DNA from: Dyella_B sp036746095
GTDB taxonomy: Bacteria; Pseudomonadota; Gammaproteobacteria; Xanthomonadales; Rhodanobacteraceae
Direction of reading: 5' to 3'
Length of the DNA stretch: 64,000 nt
Assembly: GCF_036746095.1 (NCBI RefSeq)
Contig: NZ_DAIOEU010000012.1
Coordinates: 25,982 to 89,981 of the forward strand
Shown: piece after piece, positions 24,533 to 33,396 of the stretch
How positions within the stretch are numbered: position 1 is the first letter of the stretch
How the letters are laid out: every line of letters starts with the position of its first letter
Notes under the pieces: generated by a model
Told to the model about the DNA's origin: nothing
Seen by the model: only the letters and a program-made list of their open reading frames with translations
Databases searched by the model: none
Program-made: the position numbers and the translations under genes

Positions 24533-25814
24533 GCGCTACGACATCGTGATCGTGGGTGCCGGGCCGGCCGGCCTGGCTGCTGCAGAAGCCGCGCTCGCGC
24601 AAAAAGCGCGCGTGGCCTGGCTGGATGCCCAGGCCACAGCCGGCGGCCAGGTCTGGCGCAAGGACGTCCAATACGGCTGGCCGCAGCGCGCGCAACGCGT
24701 CATCGCCAAACTGATAAGCCATCCCGACATCACGTGGATGCCGCAGACGCAAGTGATCGCGGCCGAATCCAGCGAACTGCTGCTGCAAAACCAACGGCAA
24801 GGCCTGCGCATCGCCTATGGCGCGTTGATCCTTGCCACCGGCGCGCGCGAACTGCTGCTGCCCTTCCCAGGCTGGACCTTGCCCGGCGTCACCGGTGCCG
24901 GCGGCTTGCAGGCCCTGGCCAAGCAAGGCTGGCCGCTCGACGGACGCCGCGTGGTCATCGCAGGCAGCGGTCCGTTGCTGTTTGCCGCTGCCGTCACGGC
25001 CAGGCGGCACGGTGCGAACGTACTGGGCATTTACGAACAAGCGAAGCAAACCGCCGTGCACGCCTTTGCGCGCGAGCTATGGCGCTGGCCCGGCAAAGCG
25101 CTGCAAGCGGCGCTGCTGCGCAGCCAGCTGGCAGGCATCCCCTATCGCTACGGCAGCATCGTCACGCGCGCACTCGGCGAGCTCGCACTGGAATGTATCG
25201 AAGTCGATGGCCCGCACGGCATCCAACGCATCGCATGCGATCAGCTCGCCATCGGTCACGGCCTGGTGCCCAACGTGGAACTTGCGCACATGCTCGGTTG
25301 CGCGATGAGGCAAGAGGGCGCGCATCCCTGCGTACAGGTGGATGCCGCGCAACGCACCAGCGTCGCCAACATTTATGCCGCCGGTGAACTGTGCGGCATC
25401 GGCGGGCGCGACTGCGCCTGGGTGGAAGGCCGCATCGCAGGCATCGCAGCTACCGGTGGCGCCGTGGGTGCCACGCTGCTGCAGCAACGACGCCACGCAC
25501 GCAAGTTCGCCATCGCGTTGCGCGAGCATTTCAAACTCGATCCGTACATCCACGACCTGGCGGAACCGGACACCCTCATCTGCCGCTGCGAAGACGTCCC
25601 GCTGCAAGCACTCAAGGATTACGACGACGCGCGCAACGCCAAGCTCGCCACGCGCTGCGGCATGGGCGCCTGCCAGGGCCGCGTCTGCGGCACCGCGCTC
25701 GCCGAACTCGGCCTGTTTCCACGCAGCGGGCAACGCCCGCCCCTGTTTCCCGCCCGGCTCGCGACGCTGGGCGAATTCGCTTCTCCCTCCGACCCTGAAG
25801 GATCCATCTCATGA
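24525..25814 (+). CDS. Large FAD/NAD(P)-binding subunit of D-hydroxyproline dehydrogenase
   Basis: 429 aa from ATG 24525, overlapping the ferredoxin gene by 8 nt. N-terminal Rossmann motif YDIVIVGAGPAGLAAAEAAL. A second dinucleotide site lies around RRVVIAGSGPLLFAAAV. The C-terminal BFD-like [2Fe-2S] domain is LICRCEDVPLQ..CGMGACQGRVCG (C-x-C-x~33-C-x4-C). The arrangement matches the alpha subunit of opine/octopine oxidases and HypX/Y-type partners. It probably hands electrons to the respiratory chain. Its stop overlaps the next ATG. Confidence 0.88.
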   Translation: MAERYDIVIVGAGPAGLAAAEAALAQKARVAWLDAQATAGGQVWRKDVQYGWPQRAQRVIAKLISHPDITWMPQTQVIAAESSELLLQNQRQGLRIAYGALILATGARELLLPFPGWTLPGVTGAGGLQALAKQGWPLDGRRVVIAGSGPLLFAAAVTARRHGANVLGIYEQAKQTAVHAFARELWRWPGKALQAALLRSQLAGIPYRYGSIVTRALGELALECIEVDGPHGIQRIACDQLAIGHGLVPNVELAHMLGCAMRQEGAHPCVQVDAAQRTSVANIYAAGELCGIGGRDCAWVEGRIAGIAATGGAVGATLLQQRRHARKFAIALREHFKLDPYIHDLAEPDTLICRCEDVPLQALKDYDDARNAKLATRCGMGACQGRVCGTALAELGLFPRSGQRPPLFPARLATLGEFASPSDPEGSIS

Positions 25815-26716
25815 GCAACGCAACCATGTGGCATGGCGTTCTACCCGCCATCACTACGCCATTCACCGCCGACGACCAGGTCGATCACGCGTTTCTTGCC
25901 ACGCATGCGAAGCAAATGATCGATGCCGGCTGCCGTGGCATCGTGCCGCTCGGTTCGCTGGGCGAAGCGGCCACGCTGAGCTTCGACGAAAAGCTCGACA
26001 TCCTGCGCACGCTGGTGAAAGCACTGGACGGCCGCGCGCCGGTCATTCCCGGCATCGCCTCGCTCTCCACGCGCGAAGCGGTAAAGCTGGCCAAGGAGGC
26101 CAAGGCGATCGGCTGCGGCGGCCTGATGGTGCTGCCGCCGTATGTGTATTCCACCGATTGGCGCGAAATGGGCGCGCACGTGCGCGCCATCATCGCCGCC
26201 ACCGACTTGCCGTGCATGCTTTACAACAACCCGGTGGCCTACAAGACCGATTTCTCGCCTGCGCAGATCGCCGAACTCGCCCAGGAATTTCCCAACCTGC
26301 AAGCGGTGAAGGAATCCTCCGGCGACGTGCGCCGCTTCGCCGGCATCCGCGCCTTGCTCGGCGATCGCCTGCAACTGCTGGTCGGCATGGACGATGCCAT
26401 CGTCGAAGGCGTGGCGATGGGCGCGGTGGGCTGGATCGCCGGCCTGGTGAATGCGTATCCGAAAGAATCGGTAAAGTTGTATGAACTCGCGCGCGACGGC
26501 GGCCCGAAGGCGGCCGAGGCGCTGTACAAGTGGTTCCTGCCGCTGCTGCGCCTGGACACCGTGCCGACCTTCGTACAGCTGATCAAGCTGGTGCAGGAAA
26601 AAACCGGCATGGGCAGCGAACGCGTGCGCGCACCGCGTTTGCCGGTGGCCGGCGCCGAACGCGAGATGGCGTTGAAGGTCATCGATCATGCCATCGCAAA
26701 CAAGCCCGTCCTTTGA
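25811..26716 (+). CDS. DapA-family pyrroline-4-hydroxy-2-carboxylate deaminase
   Basis: 301 aa, ATGA overlap with the preceding gene. Class I lyase barrel with the Schiff-base lysine K167 in LQAVKESSGD, Y138 in MLYNNP, and the GSLGEAATLS segment in the usual GTTGE position. In this operon it should deaminate pyrroline-4-hydroxy-2-carboxylate to alpha-ketoglutarate semialdehyde (HypD role) rather than make dihydrodipicolinate. The operon context decides this assignment. Confidence 0.92.
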   Translation: MSNATMWHGVLPAITTPFTADDQVDHAFLATHAKQMIDAGCRGIVPLGSLGEAATLSFDEKLDILRTLVKALDGRAPVIPGIASLSTREAVKLAKEAKAIGCGGLMVLPPYVYSTDWREMGAHVRAIIAATDLPCMLYNNPVAYKTDFSPAQIAELAQEFPNLQAVKESSGDVRRFAGIRALLGDRLQLLVGMDDAIVEGVAMGAVGWIAGLVNAYPKESVKLYELARDGGPKAAEALYKWFLPLLRLDTVPTFVQLIKLVQEKTGMGSERVRAPRLPVAGAEREMALKVIDHAIANKPVL

Positions 26717-26732
26717 TAGTGAGCATGCTGAT

Positions 26733-28313
26733 ATGAGTACGCTCGAACACGTACTGATCGGCGGACGCTGGTGCGCATCGCTGGATGCGCACGGCAGTTT
26801 CCGCGCCGAAGATCCCGCGCGTGCCGAAGCAATCGGCCCCGCGTTCCCCATCAGCGGCGATGCCGATATCGAAGCGGCCATGCGCGCTGCCATCGATGCA
26901 GCGGATGCCTTGCGTGCGTCATCTCCCACGCAAATTGCCGACTTCCTGGAGCGCTACGCGACGGCCATCGATGCCGACGGCGATTGCCTGGTCGCGTTGG
27001 CGCATGCGGAAACGGCTTTGCCAGTGGAGCCGCGCCTGCGTTCGGTGGAATTGTCGCGCACCAGCAACCAGTTGCGCCTTGCTGCGCAAGCCGTGCGCGG
27101 CTACGCCTGGACCGATCCGGTGATCGACACGCAGGCCGGCCTGCGTGCGCATCGAGCACCACTTGGCAAACCGGTGCTGGTGTTCGGCCCGAACAATTTC
27201 CCGTTCGCGTTCAACGCCATCGCCGGCAGCGATTTCGCCTCGGCGATCGCCGCGCGCAATCCGGTGATCGCCAAAGCGCATCCTTCGCATCCGGCCACCA
27301 GCCAGCGCCTGGCGCAACTGGCGCACCTAGCCTTGCTCGAAGCAGGCTTGCCGGCTGCGGCGGTGCAGATGCTGTATCACTTCGATAACGCGCTTGGCCT
27401 TGCCTGGGCGGGCGATGCGCGCCTTGGCGCGATCGGCTTTACCGGCAGCCGCAACGGTGGTCTCGCACTGAAAGCGGCCGCGGACAAGGCTGGCGTGCCG
27501 ATCCATGCAGAGCTTTCCAGCGTCAATCCGGTATTCCTGCTGCCGGGCGCACTGGCCGAACGCGGCGATGCGCTGGCGCAGGAATTCTTCGCATCATGCA
27601 CGATGGGCAGCGGGCAATTCTGCACCAATCCTGGTGTGGTGATCGCACCTGAAGGCGAGCATGGCGACGCGTTCGTAACCGCAGCAAAGAAACTGTTTGC
27701 CGAGGCTGATCCCAAAGTGCTGTTCTCGCGCGGCGTGCAGCAAAACCTTGCCCGCGCAGTGAATGACTTACGTGCCGCAGGGGCGCAAGCACTCACGGGT
27801 GGTGGCGTGGGCGAGGGCTATCGCTTCCAGCCGACCTTGCTCAACGTGGACGGCGAAACCTTCCTCGCTCATGCGGAAAGCTTGCAGGGCGAAGCCTTCG
27901 GTCCGGTCAGCCTGATCATCCGCGCGAAAAATCTGGCGAGCATGCAGCGTATCGCCGCATCGTTCGAAGGCAATCTCACCGGCACGATCTATCGCTCGAC
28001 CGATGGCGGCGACGATGACGCGTGGCAAGCGCTCGCACCAGTCCTGCGCAACAAGGTGGGCCGACTGATCGCCAACAAGATGCCGACCGGTGTGGCGGTA
28101 AGCGCCGCGATGAACCATGGCGGGCCGTATCCGAGCACCAGCAATCCTGGCTTCACCTCGGTAGGCATGCCAGCCTCGATTCGGCGCTTCAGCGCGTTGC
28201 ACAGCTACGACAATGTGCCCGAAGCGCTGCTGCCGGTGGAATTGCGCAATCGCAATCCGGGCGGCGTGCAGCGCCTGGTGGATGGGCGTTGGACGGATGC
28301 CGATATCGGCTAG
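26733..28313 (+). CDS. Alpha-ketoglutarate semialdehyde dehydrogenase
   Basis: 526 aa from ATG 26733. Aldehyde dehydrogenase fold with the NAD(P)-binding FTGSRNGG (237-243), general base E260 in AELSSVNP, and nucleophile C297 in SGQFCTNPG. N-terminal FGPNNFPFAF holds the catalytic Asn. It oxidises the semialdehyde to alpha-ketoglutarate, the last step of hydroxyproline catabolism (HypH role). The 3' end terminates the overlapping part of the operon. Confidence 0.93.
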   Translation: MSTLEHVLIGGRWCASLDAHGSFRAEDPARAEAIGPAFPISGDADIEAAMRAAIDAADALRASSPTQIADFLERYATAIDADGDCLVALAHAETALPVEPRLRSVELSRTSNQLRLAAQAVRGYAWTDPVIDTQAGLRAHRAPLGKPVLVFGPNNFPFAFNAIAGSDFASAIAARNPVIAKAHPSHPATSQRLAQLAHLALLEAGLPAAAVQMLYHFDNALGLAWAGDARLGAIGFTGSRNGGLALKAAADKAGVPIHAELSSVNPVFLLPGALAERGDALAQEFFASCTMGSGQFCTNPGVVIAPEGEHGDAFVTAAKKLFAEADPKVLFSRGVQQNLARAVNDLRAAGAQALTGGGVGEGYRFQPTLLNVDGETFLAHAESLQGEAFGPVSLIIRAKNLASMQRIAASFEGNLTGTIYRSTDGGDDDAWQALAPVLRNKVGRLIANKMPTGVAVSAAMNHGGPYPSTSNPGFTSVGMPASIRRFSALHSYDNVPEALLPVELRNRNPGGVQRLVDGRWTDADIG

Positions 28314-28401
28314 GAAGGCTCGAATACCGCGTCGCCCTGGCGAAGGCCGGGCCTAGCGACTTTCCGTACCTGAGGACATTCGTAATGATGAAAGCTACCT
28401 C

Positions 28402-28516
28402 GACGGCCGTCATTCCCGCGAAAGCGGCGGCGCTTTTCAACAGCGAATGCAGGTCAATCCATCTTGCTCCGATGCAAGAGCGACAATGGATTCCCGCATT
28501 CGCGGGAATGACGGCT
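28402..28516. repeat. Degraded REP doublet upstream of the DUF885 gene
   Basis: Left GGCCGTCATTCCCGCGAAAG and right TTCCCGCATTCGCGGGAATG are outward remnants of the doublet type seen at 6891-6993, with a diverged centre. The right arm ends about 13 nt before the DUF885 start codon, so it would lie in the mRNA leader if transcription comes from the operon. Confidence 0.7.
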
Positions 28517-28528
28517 GTGAGGGAGTAC

Positions 28529-30313
28529 ATGCTTTCACTGCACGCCTGGAGACTGCGAGCAAAGACACTTCTGCTCGCCTGCAGCATCGCAGCGATATCT
28601 GTTACGGCACACGCGGAATCATCAACCCCAAACCCCACCCAAGCCTTCCATTCCCTCTACACCCGCGAATGGCAATGGCGCCAGCAGCAATACGCCGGCG
28701 GCGATGACGAAGACAGCAACGGCAAAGCCTCCGCTCACCTGCCCAAAGTGGACGCCGCCACGCAGGCAATGCGCGAACGCTATTGGTCCGACGTACTTAC
28801 GCAGCTCAAGGCGATCCCGGAGTCAAAACTAAGCCAGGAAGACCAGCTCAACTACGAGGTCTACCAGCAGCAGATCGAAACACTGCTGGCCAACCAGCAA
28901 TTCAAGACCTGGCAGATGCCGTTCAACGCCGACTCCGCATTCTGGAGCGACTTGGGCTTCAGCGCCCGCGGCAACTTCGTCACGGTCAAGGATTATCAAA
29001 ACTACCTGGGCAAGCTGCACGACATACCGCGCTACTTCGACGATGAAATCGCCAACATGCGCCTGGGCCTGGCGCGCGGTTTCACCCAACCGAAAATCAT
29101 TCTGGAAGGACGCGATCAATCGATTTCCGCTGTGGCCGATGCGCAGGGCGAGCAAAACCTGTTCTACACGCCCTTCAAGCAGATGCCGGCGACCATTCCC
29201 GCCGTACAACAAGACGCCTTGCGCAAACAGGCGTTGGCGGCGATCCAGCAGGATGTGATTCCCGCCTACGCCAAGCTGCTCACGTTCATGCACAACGATT
29301 ATTTTCCGCATGCGCGCACCACCACCGCGGCGGTGGATTTACCGGACGGCAAGGCGTTCTATCGGGCGCGGATTCGCGAATTCACCACGCTGGATATGAG
29401 TCCCGATGACATTCACGCATTGGGCCTGAAGGAAATGGCCAGCATCCATCAACAGATGCTGGCCACCATCAAGCAGACCGGTTTCAAGGGCAGCTTCGCC
29501 GACTTCTTGAAATTCCTGCGCACCGACCCGCGCTTTTATGCGAAGACGCCGGATGAACTTCTAAAAGATGCGGCATGGATTGCCAAGGAAGTCGATGGCG
29601 TGGTCGGGAATTACATCGGCCGCCTGCCGCGACGGCGCTTTACGATCAAGCCGGTGCCGGCGGATCTCGCGCCGATCTATACCGGCGGCCGCGGCGGCCC
29701 CGGCATTTATCTGGTCAATACCTACGACCTGCCCTCGCGCCCGCTTTATTCGCTGCCCGCGCTCACCTTGCACGAGTCCTCGCCCGGCCACGCGCTGCAG
29801 ATGCCGCTCGCCGCCGAACTGAAGGGGCTGCCGGATTTCCGCCGCTACACCTACATCTCGGCTTATGGCGAAGGCTGGGCCTTGTATTGCGAATACCTGG
29901 GCCAGGAGATGGGCATGTACAAGACGCCGTACGATCAATTCGGTTACCTCAGCTACCAGGCCTGGCGCGCGGCGCGGTTGGTGGTGGATACCGGCTTGCA
30001 CCATATGCACTGGACGCGCGAACAGGCCCGCGAATATCTGCGCCAGAACACCGCGCTGGCCGAGCACGAAATCGATACCGAGGTGGATCGCTATATCGCA
30101 TGGCCAGGACAAGCCTTGTCGTATTACCTCGGCGAGCTTGAGATACGCCAGGACCGTGCGCGGGCGGAACAGGCGCTGGGGGACAAATTCGATATCCGCG
30201 CGTTCCATGACGCGGTGCTGTCGACGGGGTCGGTGCCGCTGCCTGTGCTGCACAAGCGGATCGATCAGTTCATCGCCGACGGTGGAAAGTCGCCGTATGC
30301 GCAGCAGCCGTAA
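28529..30313 (+). CDS. Secreted DUF885 family metallopeptidase-like protein
   Basis: 594 aa from ATG 28529, with GAGGGAG 4-10 nt upstream; the frame is open from 28022, but that overlaps the dehydrogenase gene. Signal peptide to AHAES (about residue 29). DUF885 hallmarks: the zinc-type motif LHESSPGHALQ, YGEGWALYCEYLG, and the C-terminal RYIAWPGQALSYYLGELEI. Members are viewed as gluzincin-like peptidases, mostly uncharacterised. Its position after the hydroxyproline operon and before an amino-acid permease suggests peptide breakdown feeding that pathway. Confidence 0.88.
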   Translation: MLSLHAWRLRAKTLLLACSIAAISVTAHAESSTPNPTQAFHSLYTREWQWRQQQYAGGDDEDSNGKASAHLPKVDAATQAMRERYWSDVLTQLKAIPESKLSQEDQLNYEVYQQQIETLLANQQFKTWQMPFNADSAFWSDLGFSARGNFVTVKDYQNYLGKLHDIPRYFDDEIANMRLGLARGFTQPKIILEGRDQSISAVADAQGEQNLFYTPFKQMPATIPAVQQDALRKQALAAIQQDVIPAYAKLLTFMHNDYFPHARTTTAAVDLPDGKAFYRARIREFTTLDMSPDDIHALGLKEMASIHQQMLATIKQTGFKGSFADFLKFLRTDPRFYAKTPDELLKDAAWIAKEVDGVVGNYIGRLPRRRFTIKPVPADLAPIYTGGRGGPGIYLVNTYDLPSRPLYSLPALTLHESSPGHALQMPLAAELKGLPDFRRYTYISAYGEGWALYCEYLGQEMGMYKTPYDQFGYLSYQAWRAARLVVDTGLHHMHWTREQAREYLRQNTALAEHEIDTEVDRYIAWPGQALSYYLGELEIRQDRARAEQALGDKFDIRAFHDAVLSTGSVPLPVLHKRIDQFIADGGKSPYAQQP

Positions 30314-30391
30314 CGTCGATGTCCATTCGACACTTCACGCTCGTCATTCAGGCGAAAGCCGGAATGACCGTCTGGCAAGGGGACACATGGT

Positions 30392-31828
30392 ATGAGCCTG
30401 ATCACCGACATGATCCGCCGCAAATCCGTCGCAGCCATGCAACAGGAAACCGGCGAACGCAGCGGACTGCGTCGCGTACTCGGTTTATGGCAACTCACCG
30501 CGATCGGTCTGGGCGGCATCATCGGCGTCGGCATCTTCGTATTGACCGGCACCGTGGCCGCCACGCAAGCCGGGCCAGCCGTGGTGCTCTCGTTCCTGCT
30601 CGCGGGCATCGCCAGCGCTGCCGCGGCACTGTGCTATGCGGAGTTCTCCGGACTCATTCCCGTCTCCGGCAGTGCATACACGTATGGCTATGCCGTGCTC
30701 GGCGAATTTGCCGGCTGGGTGATCGGCTGGGATCTGCTGCTGGAATACGCCTTGATCGCCGCCGTCGTCGCGGTGGGCTGGTCCGGTTACGTACAAGCGC
30801 TGCTGGATGCGGCCGGCATCCCGCTGCCGGTCTGGGCGCAAGGCGCTTACGGCAGCGCGCCGGGACGCCTGTTCAACCTGCCTGCCGTGGTGGTGTCGAT
30901 AGCGATCACTGCCTTGCTGGCCATGCGCATGCAGTGGGGTGCGCGGTTCAACACCACCATCGTGGCAATCAAGATCGCCGCTGCCGCGGGCATCGTGGTG
31001 GCTGGCGTCGCCTACGTCAAACCCGAGCGCTGGCATCCTTTCATGCCATTCGGCGTGCACGGCGTAGTGACCGGTGCCGCGGTAGTGTTCTTCGCTGTGT
31101 TCGGTTACGACATGCTCACCACGGCCGCGGAGGAATCGCGTAATCCGCAACGCGACCTGCCCCGCGCGGTACTGTTGTCGCTGGGCATTGCGATGCTGCT
31201 TTATTTCGCCATCTGCCTGGTGCTCACCGGCATCGTGCCGTACACCACACTGAACACGCCCGCGCCCGTGGCGAGCGCATTCAGCGCCATCGGCATGCCG
31301 CAAGTGATGGTGGCGATCTCGCTGGCATCGATCTGTGGCATCACCAGCGTGATCTTCGCCAACCTGCTTGCCGGTGCGCGGATCTGGTTCGCGTTATCGC
31401 GCGATGGCCTGCTGCCGGGCTGGTTCGCCAAGGTGCATCCGCGCTGGCATACACCGCATCGAACCACCTTTCTGCTTGGTGCCGTCACCGCGATCGCGTC
31501 CGGCCTGTTTCCGCTGGATGAGCTCGCCAAGCTGGTCAACATCGGCGTGCTCAGCGCCTTTATCGTGATCTGCACGGCAGTGGCTGTGCTGCGCTGGCGC
31601 CAACCCGACCTGGAACGCCCTTTCCGCACGCCACTGGTGCCGCTGGTGCCGATCATCGGCGTGGGCTTTTCCTGCTGGCTGATCTGGGGCTTGCCTACCA
31701 TCACGTACTGGCGCTTCGGCTTGTGGCTGCTCGTGGGCCTGGTGGTGTATGTCAGCTATGGGCGCCATCACAGTCGCTTGGGCGCATCCGGTGATGCCAT
31801 GACGGGTGTGCGCGAATCCGCATCGTAG
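30392..31828 (+). CDS. APC-family amino-acid permease (cationic-transporter type)
   Basis: 478 aa with about 12 membrane helices. The first helix carries the substrate-backbone motif GLGGIIGVGIFVLTG; AYTYGYAVLGEFAGWVIGWDLLLEYAL and the FFAVFGYDMLTTAAEESRNPQRDLP segment are typical of the CAT/YfnA branch. Inner-membrane uptake of amino acids. Substrate cannot be read from sequence; the locus makes proline/hydroxyproline or products of the upstream peptidase reasonable guesses. Confidence 0.9.
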   Translation: MSLITDMIRRKSVAAMQQETGERSGLRRVLGLWQLTAIGLGGIIGVGIFVLTGTVAATQAGPAVVLSFLLAGIASAAAALCYAEFSGLIPVSGSAYTYGYAVLGEFAGWVIGWDLLLEYALIAAVVAVGWSGYVQALLDAAGIPLPVWAQGAYGSAPGRLFNLPAVVVSIAITALLAMRMQWGARFNTTIVAIKIAAAAGIVVAGVAYVKPERWHPFMPFGVHGVVTGAAVVFFAVFGYDMLTTAAEESRNPQRDLPRAVLLSLGIAMLLYFAICLVLTGIVPYTTLNTPAPVASAFSAIGMPQVMVAISLASICGITSVIFANLLAGARIWFALSRDGLLPGWFAKVHPRWHTPHRTTFLLGAVTAIASGLFPLDELAKLVNIGVLSAFIVICTAVAVLRWRQPDLERPFRTPLVPLVPIIGVGFSCWLIWGLPTITYWRFGLWLLVGLVVYVSYGRHHSRLGASGDAMTGVRESAS

Positions 31829-32123
31829 GTGGGAGCGAAGCGCAGCCGAACCCCACTTCGCATGACCGTGCTGCGAGCACGTTGGGGTTCGCGGTCTCCT
31901 CGCCCCATCTACGGCCATGCCAACTATGCACAAATCCGCATGCAAGCCGCGGTATTTCACCAAGACCTCCCCTTGCGGCAGTCGCACCATCCCAATGGGC
32001 CCGTGCACGACGCCGCCTCTACCGGGTAACACGCCGGTACCCTCCTCCCCAAGACGTGCACGGGCCATTTTCATGTCTTTGCTGCGCGCGTGACGGCATG
32101 CCGTCTGCGAAGAGGTTCATCGC
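31829..32123. other. Intergenic region before the glycosidase pseudogene
   Basis: About 295 nt without a gene. It holds a GGGGTTCG repeat (31891-31900) of the type also seen near 9090 and 9705. A degenerate relative of the 14-bp palindrome is also present (TGCACAAATCCGCA, 31927-31940; 3 of 14 differ from the 22166 site). Confidence 0.5.
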
Positions 32124-33229
32124 GTGGATCGTCGACGTTTTCCGCAAGGCTTGGCTACCACAGGCGCCGCGGTCGGATTGACGGGAATACGGGGCGGCGA
32201 GGCCGCATCGTCGCCGCTCCCGCGTCCCGTTCCGCCTCCGCTACGCGTGCCTGCGCAAAGCCTGTCGCTGCTGGGGCATCATCGCTGGCGAGCTTTACAT
32301 CAGCTGATCGCGATTGGCAGGTCTTCGAAGACCTGCGCGATCCGCACGGCGCACTGACGCTGAGCGACGACAACACGACGTGCGTGTTGCGCAAGCGCAC
32401 CGAAGCGGTTCATGCGGAACCCGACGTTCCTTATTCCGGCGTGAAGCTGGCGGATATCGCGCTGGCGGAAGCGGATCTGCTGGCCGCTCATCTTCTGCGC
32501 CACGGCGAACCGCCGGAAGACGAGATGCGCCGCGCCACCGGCGCTCGCGAGCTGATGGTGCGACCGGGTGGCGTCCATCCGAAATACGGCGCGGTGGATC
32601 GCGACTACTACGGCAACGAGTACGACGGCCTCCAGGACACCTTTACCAGTCGCTCTATGCGAACCTGGAGTGGGGACGTTTCGCGCAAGCCGCCGCCATG
32701 CTGGACGAATACTTCAACGATTTCCTGCAACCGAACGGCATGATCAATACGCGTGGTGCGGAGACCGGGCAAATTGGCCTGGCCTTGTCGCTGCTTGCGC
32801 GCTATTTCCACTACACCGGCGATGGTGCGCTGCTCAACAACCATCGCACCGGCGCAACGGACCGTTCCCCTGTTGCTGCGCTGGATGCTGGTATCTGAGG
32901 ACAGCGCGGGCGAAGCGTTGTACCTGGGTCGCGCCATTCCACGCGCATGGATGGGCAGCGGGCAATCGATCGACATCAGCGACGCGCCAACACGCTGGGG
33001 ACGCACCGGCTTTCAACTGCGCGTCACTGCCGACGGTGGGTGGAAGGCAGCGTCACCCTGCCCCGACCACGGCGCCCCCACGACATGGCTGAGCATGCGC
33101 GCTCCGGCAGGCAAGCGATTGGCCACCGCGCAAATAGACGGCTTGACGGCCGTTTGCCAGGACGACGCGGTGAAATTGCAGGGCGAACCCGGCCAGCGCA
33201 TGCATCTTCACGCACACTTTACGCAGTGA
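32124..33229 (+). pseudogene. Broken Tat-exported glycosidase-like gene
   Basis: Recognisable protein segments lie in changing frames. A twin-arginine start MDRRRFPQGLATTGAAVGLTG (32124) closely resembles that of the GH127 neighbour. Then come WQVFEDLRDPHGALTLSDDN..CVLRKRTEAVHAEPDVPYSG (32310-32640), LYANLEWGRFAQAAAMLDEYFNDFLQPNG..ETGQIGLALSLLARYFHYTGDGALL (32655-32840) and a C-terminal beta domain EALYLGRAIPRAWMGSGQSIDIS..RWGRTGFQLRV (32880-33229). At least three frame changes occur, and the central catalytic part seems deleted between the last two segments. The helical segment looks like a six-hairpin glycosidase; the family is not certain. Confidence 0.75.
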
Positions 33230-33250
33230 TGGCCTATCGCACGATGTTTA

Positions 33251-33264
33251 TGCGAAATTCCGCA
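33251..33264. promoter_or_regulatory. Near-palindrome TGCGAAATTCCGCA upstream of GH127
   Basis: Differs at one position from the perfect palindrome at 22166-22179 upstream of the hydroxyproline operon. It lies 132 bp before the GH127 start, in a 167-bp intergenic gap. Candidate operator shared by the two units. Confidence 0.45.
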
Positions 33265-33396
33265 CCCAAGTGCAGTAATTGGCACAAGACGTCTCGTTGA
33301 TTATTACGGCAGGATGAAACCCGAGCACATTTCATATTACTTGTATTATCAAAACGAGATTCGGCCGTCACCAGCGTTTTTTTCCGGGGGAGTGGC

